DNA of 64,000 nucleotides from Microcaldota archaeon (GTDB lineage: Archaea > Micrarchaeota > Micrarchaeia > Anstonellales > Bilamarchaeaceae): assembly GCA_030648615.1 (NCBI GenBank), contig JAUSHJ010000040.1, positions 1 through 64,000 on the forward strand, given 5' to 3'. Every line of letters begins with the position of its first letter. Position 1 is the stretch's first letter. Positions 58,685 to 64,000 of the stretch are shown in pieces. The position numbers were made by a program, and so were the translations under genes. The notes under the pieces were generated by a model. It searched no databases. It saw only the letters and a program-made list of their open reading frames with translations, and had not been told where the DNA came from.

Positions 58685-59470
58685 TTACTCTAACGTCCAT
58701 GGCGCTTCGCAATGTGTCCCATGTGAGTAGAGATAGAGTGTAGGTAAATTAGGCAACATCTCTTTGTACTCTCGATCATTATAAGTAAACAATATTGCCT
58801 TACCACTAGTAATCCGATCCATTTCCTTTGCATCAAGTTTTCTCATCGTGTAATAAAGTAAAGCACCTTCTTCTTTGCTACCGCGTTTATACCATTTACC
58901 AGCTTGTCTGACTAATCTTTCTCTTAGCTGTGACTGTTCAAATTCTTCTCTAAATAAATATGCACTATCTCTTACTAGTTTTACTTTTTCTTTTGCATTA
59001 TCTAAAGTTGGGTTATCTAAATATAGCATATATGTGCCTGAGCCAAAGAAATAATATCGGTGTAGTAACGTGTGATCGTATCTATTTATGTCTGCCCAAT
59101 CCATTCCGTTTAAAACCGCATGGCTACTGGTTAAAATTACAGTAATCAAAAGTCCATCTTTATGAAATTCTTTGACTCTCAAATTTATTTCTTCAAGCCT
59201 AAGCATCACATTCTTCTCTCTTTTATCAGGTTCTCTTGGTAAATGTGGATATCCCCAGTAGAGATAAACTGGTATACGTGATGATGCTCCTGTACCATGA
59301 TTAGTTATCCTAGTCTTAACTATCTCTTCTATTCCATTACGATCTTCTTGCAGCACTGGTTCTCTGTTAAATTTTCTTGAGCATAAAACATCTGTAACTT
59401 TTACCACTTTTCTTTTTACAAAATGTTCATTTATTTTTTTTAATATATTTCCCATACTACCACCAATCAT
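58685..59470 (-). CDS. Hypothetical protein
   Basis: 261-aa intact ORF. Confidence 0.55.
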   Translation of the reverse strand: MIGGSMGNILKKINEHFVKRKVVKVTDVLCSRKFNREPVLQEDRNGIEEIVKTRITNHGTGASSRIPVYLYWGYPHLPREPDKREKNVMLRLEEINLRVKEFHKDGLLITVILTSSHAVLNGMDWADINRYDHTLLHRYYFFGSGTYMLYLDNPTLDNAKEKVKLVRDSAYLFREEFEQSQLRERLVRQAGKWYKRGSKEEGALLYYTMRKLDAKEMDRITSGKAILFTYNDREYKEMLPNLPTLYLYSHGTHCEAPWTLE

Positions 59471-59538
59471 AACTGCTCAAAAACTATATTTAAAACTTTT
59501 TATCTTTCTTTTTTAAAAAATTAGTAAAATTATTAAAA

Positions 59539-60561
59539 ATGGCAATCTTTTTAAAGATTTACTGGCAACAATGCTATGTGACCTTAGACCTATTAGATAA
59601 AAAGATTCTCCATCAGCTTGACAGGAATTCAAGAGTTTCCTACTCAAAAATAGCCAAGAAATTGAAAACAAGCCCCCAAGTTGTGAAATATAGGGTTGAG
59701 CAACTCTATAAAAATGGCATACTACTTTATTGCTGGCCCATGGTTGAATATAGGGGTATAGGCTACTTTTTTGGTTTGCATTTTATCAAGCTCAAGAACT
59801 TAACTCCAGAAAAAGAAAAAGAATTTTATGGTTATTTAAATTCTCATAAATTCATTCCAATTATTATGCGTGGGCAAGGCTATGCTGATATTATAATTGG
59901 TATCGATGGCCAGGGAATTCATCACCTAAACGAAATCATGCAAGATCTTAATACTCGTTTTAGCGATATTTTTCTTGACTGGGATACGGTAATTCCAATT
60001 GGTTTTTCTAGGTTTAATCGGAACTATTTGGTTGGTACTAGTGAATCTACAGAAAAAGTAGCATTTACTGGAGCTTCAGTAAAAAAAGAGAGTGATGAAA
60101 AAGATAGGATGGTTCTTTCGATGCTAAATAACAATGCAAGAACTCCTATTTTGGAAATTGTAAAAAAAGTCGGGATTTCTTACGAGAATGTTGTTAAGAG
60201 GATAAAAAAACTTGAAAATAGCGGAGTCATTCAGTGCTACACTGTTTTATTAGACCATGTTAAGGCTGGCTACCCACGTTATCGTACTCTCATAAAATTT
60301 GCAGGCTTGACAAAACAAGAAGAAAAAAGATTTTTTACTTATTGTGATTTTCACCCGAATATCGTGCACCATTTAAAAGTATTAGGGAACTGGGATCTGG
60401 TTGTTGATATAGAAGTGGAGAATATGGAAAAGTTAAGGCAAATAATAGAGGAAATAAAATTCAAGTTTTCTAAGAGTATCAGAAGAATTGAACCTACATA
60501 TATTTACAAGATTGACCGTTTCAGGGATATACCGGTAGAATATCCAGAATTTAACGATTAG
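59539..60561 (+). CDS. Lrp/AsnC-like tandem winged-helix transcriptional regulator
   Basis: LDLLDKKILHQLDRNSRVSYSKIAKKLKTSPQVVKYRVEQLYKNG; second HTH MLNNNARTPILEIVKKVGISYENVVKRIKKLENSGVI. Confidence 0.85.
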   Translation: MAIFLKIYWQQCYVTLDLLDKKILHQLDRNSRVSYSKIAKKLKTSPQVVKYRVEQLYKNGILLYCWPMVEYRGIGYFFGLHFIKLKNLTPEKEKEFYGYLNSHKFIPIIMRGQGYADIIIGIDGQGIHHLNEIMQDLNTRFSDIFLDWDTVIPIGFSRFNRNYLVGTSESTEKVAFTGASVKKESDEKDRMVLSMLNNNARTPILEIVKKVGISYENVVKRIKKLENSGVIQCYTVLLDHVKAGYPRYRTLIKFAGLTKQEEKRFFTYCDFHPNIVHHLKVLGNWDLVVDIEVENMEKLRQIIEEIKFKFSKSIRRIEPTYIYKIDRFRDIPVEYPEFND

Positions 60562-60643
60562 GTTTTTACCTAACAATCAGTTAGCTATTTAAATTACCTA
60601 TTCGTGCTAGTTCTAACAATACTAGGTCAAACGGTGATAACCT

Positions 60644-61504
60644 ATGAAAGACGAACAACAATGTTCTCCGCCAGAAGGGCACGGAAAAAAAATGTTTCTT
60701 AGCATGCTACTATTAGTTATAATTGCTCTAGGCGGTTTTTATGTTTTAGGTAATCAGTTTACAAATCAGAAGGGCGACACAATTTATGTAAGTTCTCAAC
60801 CTACTGAACACGGAATAAGTGTAAGTGGTGAAGCAAAAACCAAAATCGCACCAAATCAGGGTCAGATTTCATTCGAGGTAATAACTAATGATAGTAGGTC
60901 TGCAAAAACAGCTCAAGATGATAATGCAGAAAGTTCTGCTCAGGTTGTTGCAGCATTGAAAAGTGCAGGTTTAACTGATGACGATATACAATCAACTTCA
61001 TTCAGTGTCCAGCCTATCTATAGTAGCAGGTATGTTTGTCCCGATGAGGCAAAAACATGCGATTCCTATGATAGAATATACAAGAGTGAAATTATTGGTT
61101 ACCGGGCAGTTCACAGTTATTTAGTATCATTTGATGATACAAAAAAAGCAGGTATATATGTAGACAAGATCTCATCAACTGAAAATAATGCTGTAACTAT
61201 AGATTCGATATCTTTTGTATTAAAAGCCGTAACGAGAGCAGAAGTGGAAAAGCAGCTTCTGACAGATGCAGCCAAGGATGCCAAGGATAAGGCCCAAAAA
61301 ATCGCAGCAGGTTTTGGTTCATCAGTAGGAAAAGTTCTTTCTGCAAGCGAAAGTGTCGTTTATCCATCTTACTATGGTAGGAATTATCTCACAGAATCCA
61401 TGGTAGGTGCAGCAATGGATAAGTCAGCACCAGAAACTGTGATTTATCCAACAAGCGATATTGAAGTAAGTGCTTCAGTAAACGCAATGTTTGAGGTAAA
61501 TTAA
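60644..61504 (+). CDS. SIMPL (DUF541) domain protein
   Basis: ISVSGEAKTKIAPNQGQISFEVITNDS ... YRAVHSYLVSFDD ... AAKDAKDKAQKIAAGFGSSVGKVLSASES. Confidence 0.9.
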   Translation: MKDEQQCSPPEGHGKKMFLSMLLLVIIALGGFYVLGNQFTNQKGDTIYVSSQPTEHGISVSGEAKTKIAPNQGQISFEVITNDSRSAKTAQDDNAESSAQVVAALKSAGLTDDDIQSTSFSVQPIYSSRYVCPDEAKTCDSYDRIYKSEIIGYRAVHSYLVSFDDTKKAGIYVDKISSTENNAVTIDSISFVLKAVTRAEVEKQLLTDAAKDAKDKAQKIAAGFGSSVGKVLSASESVVYPSYYGRNYLTESMVGAAMDKSAPETVIYPTSDIEVSASVNAMFEVN

Positions 61505-61550
61505 ATAATTCTTTTTTCTTTTATTTATTTTATTTTTTAATTTTTTAAAA

Positions 61551-62186
61551 GTGATTTCCATGGATGATGAAAGCATAACTGTAAATCGAGATGTGCTAAA
61601 AGCCATCGGTGCAGATACGCGTATCGATATTCTTAAGTCACTAGGACAGAGACAGAAAACTCAAAGTGAATTAGCTGCAGAATTAAAATTTTCAGTTCCA
61701 ACTGTGCTTGAACATTTGCAACATCTGGAAAAAGCAGGTTTAGTACAGAAGTTAGATGAAGGAAGGAAATGGAAATATTATCATCTTACTTCGCTAGGTA
61801 AAAAGATGATTGGTAAGAGCAAATTGAACGTTATTATCGTTTTAGCCTTAAGTCTCATGGTCGCATTTGGCTCACTGCTATTGATTTATCAGGGATTACC
61901 AACTACAGTGAATTCTACAGCAGTTACCTCTAACTGGGTATCTCCAACATCTGAAAGTTCAGTAAGTACGGAAACTCTAATGGCGAAAAATGCTGTAGAC
62001 TCACAATACTCAGGGGCAACTTCCATGGTAGCAGCACCAGTCAGAGAAGCTAATATTACTGGCGAATCACTAACTCAGGAAACAAAAGAAATTCAACAAT
62101 CAAAAAGTTTTCTGCCTGAGTTGACTGTTCTAGCAGTTTCTTTAGTGGTGGCAATTTTCTCAGGTTGGTATATGGTGAAGGATTGA
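61551..62186 (+). CDS. ArsR-type winged-helix protein with TM segments
   Basis: IGADTRIDILKSLGQRQKTQSELAAELKFSVPTVLEHLQHLEKAGLVQK; two hydrophobic spans. Confidence 0.85.
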   Translation: MISMDDESITVNRDVLKAIGADTRIDILKSLGQRQKTQSELAAELKFSVPTVLEHLQHLEKAGLVQKLDEGRKWKYYHLTSLGKKMIGKSKLNVIIVLALSLMVAFGSLLLIYQGLPTTVNSTAVTSNWVSPTSESSVSTETLMAKNAVDSQYSGATSMVAAPVREANITGESLTQETKEIQQSKSFLPELTVLAVSLVVAIFSGWYMVKD

Positions 62187-62193
62187 TAAAAAA

Positions 62194-62838
62194 CTAGAGT
62201 GTTCTTCCTTCAGGTTGTCTCTGAGCTTCCGGTTCGCAATCTTCTGGAATTTCACCAGGATTTCCAGGAACCAGTATTCCGAACGGATGAACATGAACTT
62301 CTATCCTCGGTGTTACTCTTAAATCATTTTCAGGAGCTACGCATTGTTCTACTTTGTCATTATCTGTTTTTCTAGGCTTTACTGTCTCAACAAATTCAAT
62401 TATTTTCAGATCTCCAGAAACTTGTGCAAGTCCGCCTGCATATAAATACATTAATTCATCTAATGGTATTTGACTACTATTACTACAAAACGGAGTTGGT
62501 ACTATGATGTCTGGAATTCCATCTTTACATTCTTTAGTACTGATATTCAAAACTATCGTTTCATCTTCTTGACAATTATTTACAAATCCTTGTTCTAATT
62601 TAGAATATACTAATCCAGCAACAGCCATGTTCCTAGCTCCCAGGGCTACCCTACTTTTCATCATTTTCAAATCATCTTCAAGCAATCCTGCACGATCTTT
62701 GAATTTGTTTCGTTCTCTTCTTAAATCATTTTTCTCGGACATGTTTGCAACTGTTAAAAGTCCTGCGACTACTAAACCGGTGATTATCTGTGCTCTTGAT
62801 GGCAAATAGTTCCTAATTTTCAGGTCCTTGAGTTTCAT
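62194..62838 (-). CDS. Hypothetical membrane-anchored protein
   Basis: N-terminal hydrophobic segment; intact ORF. Confidence 0.55.
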   Translation of the reverse strand: MKLKDLKIRNYLPSRAQIITGLVVAGLLTVANMSEKNDLRRERNKFKDRAGLLEDDLKMMKSRVALGARNMAVAGLVYSKLEQGFVNNCQEDETIVLNISTKECKDGIPDIIVPTPFCSNSSQIPLDELMYLYAGGLAQVSGDLKIIEFVETVKPRKTDNDKVEQCVAPENDLRVTPRIEVHVHPFGILVPGNPGEIPEDCEPEAQRQPEGRTL

Positions 62839-62960
62839 AGTATAATCTCTAAGTGAATTTAATTTACGTTATTTTTAATGTATAAAAAGGTTTTTAAGCT
62901 GACTGCTAAGGAGGAAGAAGAAAATTTAAAAAAAAAGATAAAAATAAAAAAAAAGAAAAT

Positions 62961-63845
62961 TTAATTGTTTGCAATATCAAGAATACTCTTGAACGTTGCG
63001 TAGGGGAATGCACCGCTTACTAGTACACCATAATTCCCTGCATCATCCTCAAATCCAACCACTGAAGTTTGGTATTGTGGTGGTAATGCATTTCTAACTA
63101 CTGCAAATTTTGCCTGGAAATCAGGAGCTTTGGTCTTTGGCATTACTATAAACACTGCAGGAGTTCCCTGAACACCATATTGTTGGCCAATTGCAGCATC
63201 TGCAGTTATAGCATCTTTGTATTTAGATGTTGAAATGCACGATGCAAATTTATCTGCATTTAAATTAAGTGATGTAGCATATGCTTTGAATTTATCACTT
63301 ACCGCAGTGCCTGCTAAGTTACTCCACTCATTCTGGCTGACAAATAATTTGTCATGATATTCCCAGAACTTGCCCTGTTCATTTGCACATCTTGCAGCTC
63401 CTGCTGCTGGTTCTGCATTCGGATGGAATGGCAAAGGATAGTCTCTGAAGTACAGTTTTGCTTTTCCAGTATCGACATAATTTGTTTTCATCTGTGCTCC
63501 TGCTTCATTGTAAAACTTGCCACAGTAAGGGCACTGGAAATCACTGAATTCTATGATTGATACGACACTATCATTGTTACCTCGTGCTACGAAGTCTCCT
63601 CCTGGCAGTGCTGGTATTCTAATAAGTTCTACAGGGCTGCTACCAGTTGTAGTGGTTGTCGTATCTGTAGTTCCTACTGTTGTGCCATTAGTATCTGTAG
63701 TTCCTACAGGAGGTGTCGTCTGTTTAACAATTCCAAATCCACCTGTAAATACAGATGCTATTAATAGTATAGCTAAAACAGCTATTACTACTCCATAAAT
63801 TGTTCCTTTGCTAAGCGTTACGCTATCATTATTTTCGTCTCCCAT
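62961..63845 (-). CDS. DsbA-like thioredoxin-fold protein
   Basis: SIIEFSDFQCPYCGKFYNEAGAQMKTNYVDTGKAKLYFRDYPLPFHPNAEPAA (CPYC); N-terminal TM anchor. Confidence 0.93.
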   Translation of the reverse strand: MGDENNDSVTLSKGTIYGVVIAVLAILLIASVFTGGFGIVKQTTPPVGTTDTNGTTVGTTDTTTTTTGSSPVELIRIPALPGGDFVARGNNDSVVSIIEFSDFQCPYCGKFYNEAGAQMKTNYVDTGKAKLYFRDYPLPFHPNAEPAAGAARCANEQGKFWEYHDKLFVSQNEWSNLAGTAVSDKFKAYATSLNLNADKFASCISTSKYKDAITADAAIGQQYGVQGTPAVFIVMPKTKAPDFQAKFAVVRNALPPQYQTSVVGFEDDAGNYGVLVSGAFPYATFKSILDIANN

Positions 63846-63867
63846 AAAAATCCCCCATTTTTATTCT

Positions 63868-63946
63868 CCAATTTTTCGTTAGCGAAAAATGGACCACAAA
63901 TCGAATCGATTTGTAGGTCTCGAAATTCTTTGAATTTCTCGATCCC
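63868..63946. repeat. Tandem hairpin array O upstream of the DsbA-like gene
   Basis: TTTTTCGTTAGCGAAAAA; ACAAATCGAATCGATTTGT; CGAAATTCTTTGAATTTCTCG. Confidence 0.85.
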
Positions 63947-64000
63947 AAAAAACACCTTTATTTAATTTCTTTAAATATTACAATGTTTAAAACTAATATA

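Overview
Archaeal window, gene-dense and AT-rich. The gene set (PolD small and large subunits, Orc1/Cdc6, LonB, UPF0147, GTP-dependent dephospho-CoA kinase, bacterial-type gyrase, intron-rich tRNAs) would fit a DPANN-like lineage, but placement is inference. Main content: (i) a Hyf/complex-I-like membrane operon at the left edge whose large and small soluble subunits have lost the NiFe-binding cysteines and the proximal [4Fe-4S] ligands; (ii) two tandem paralogs resembling beta-carbonic anhydrase; (iii) glycine cleavage genes gcvT/H/PA/PB plus lipoate genes lipA/lplA; (iv) replication genes orc1/cdc6, polB (DP1), polC (DP2), gyrB and gyrA, three of them carrying inteins; (v) cysS, glycosyltransferases, ZIP transporter, NikR-like regulator, purN, thpR, pmbA, lonB, DsbA-like protein. 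The most unusual layer is intervening sequence. Three tRNA genes (iMet-CAT, Ala-TGC, Arg-TCT) have insertions in the D-loop or acceptor/D junction, anticodon arm, variable loop and T-loop, so the genes span 150-368 nt. Families of short tandem hairpins (about 5-10 bp stems, often small loops) occupy intergenic regions, a tRNA-Arg T-loop insert, and in-frame positions inside protein genes (polC 5' end with a 6-bp direct repeat, gcvPA, an alpha/beta hydrolase). Hairpins appear to nest inside loops of other structured elements. The DP2 intein lacks the canonical C-terminal His-Asn (it has Ile-Arg). All of this was read by eye; no searches or folding were run.
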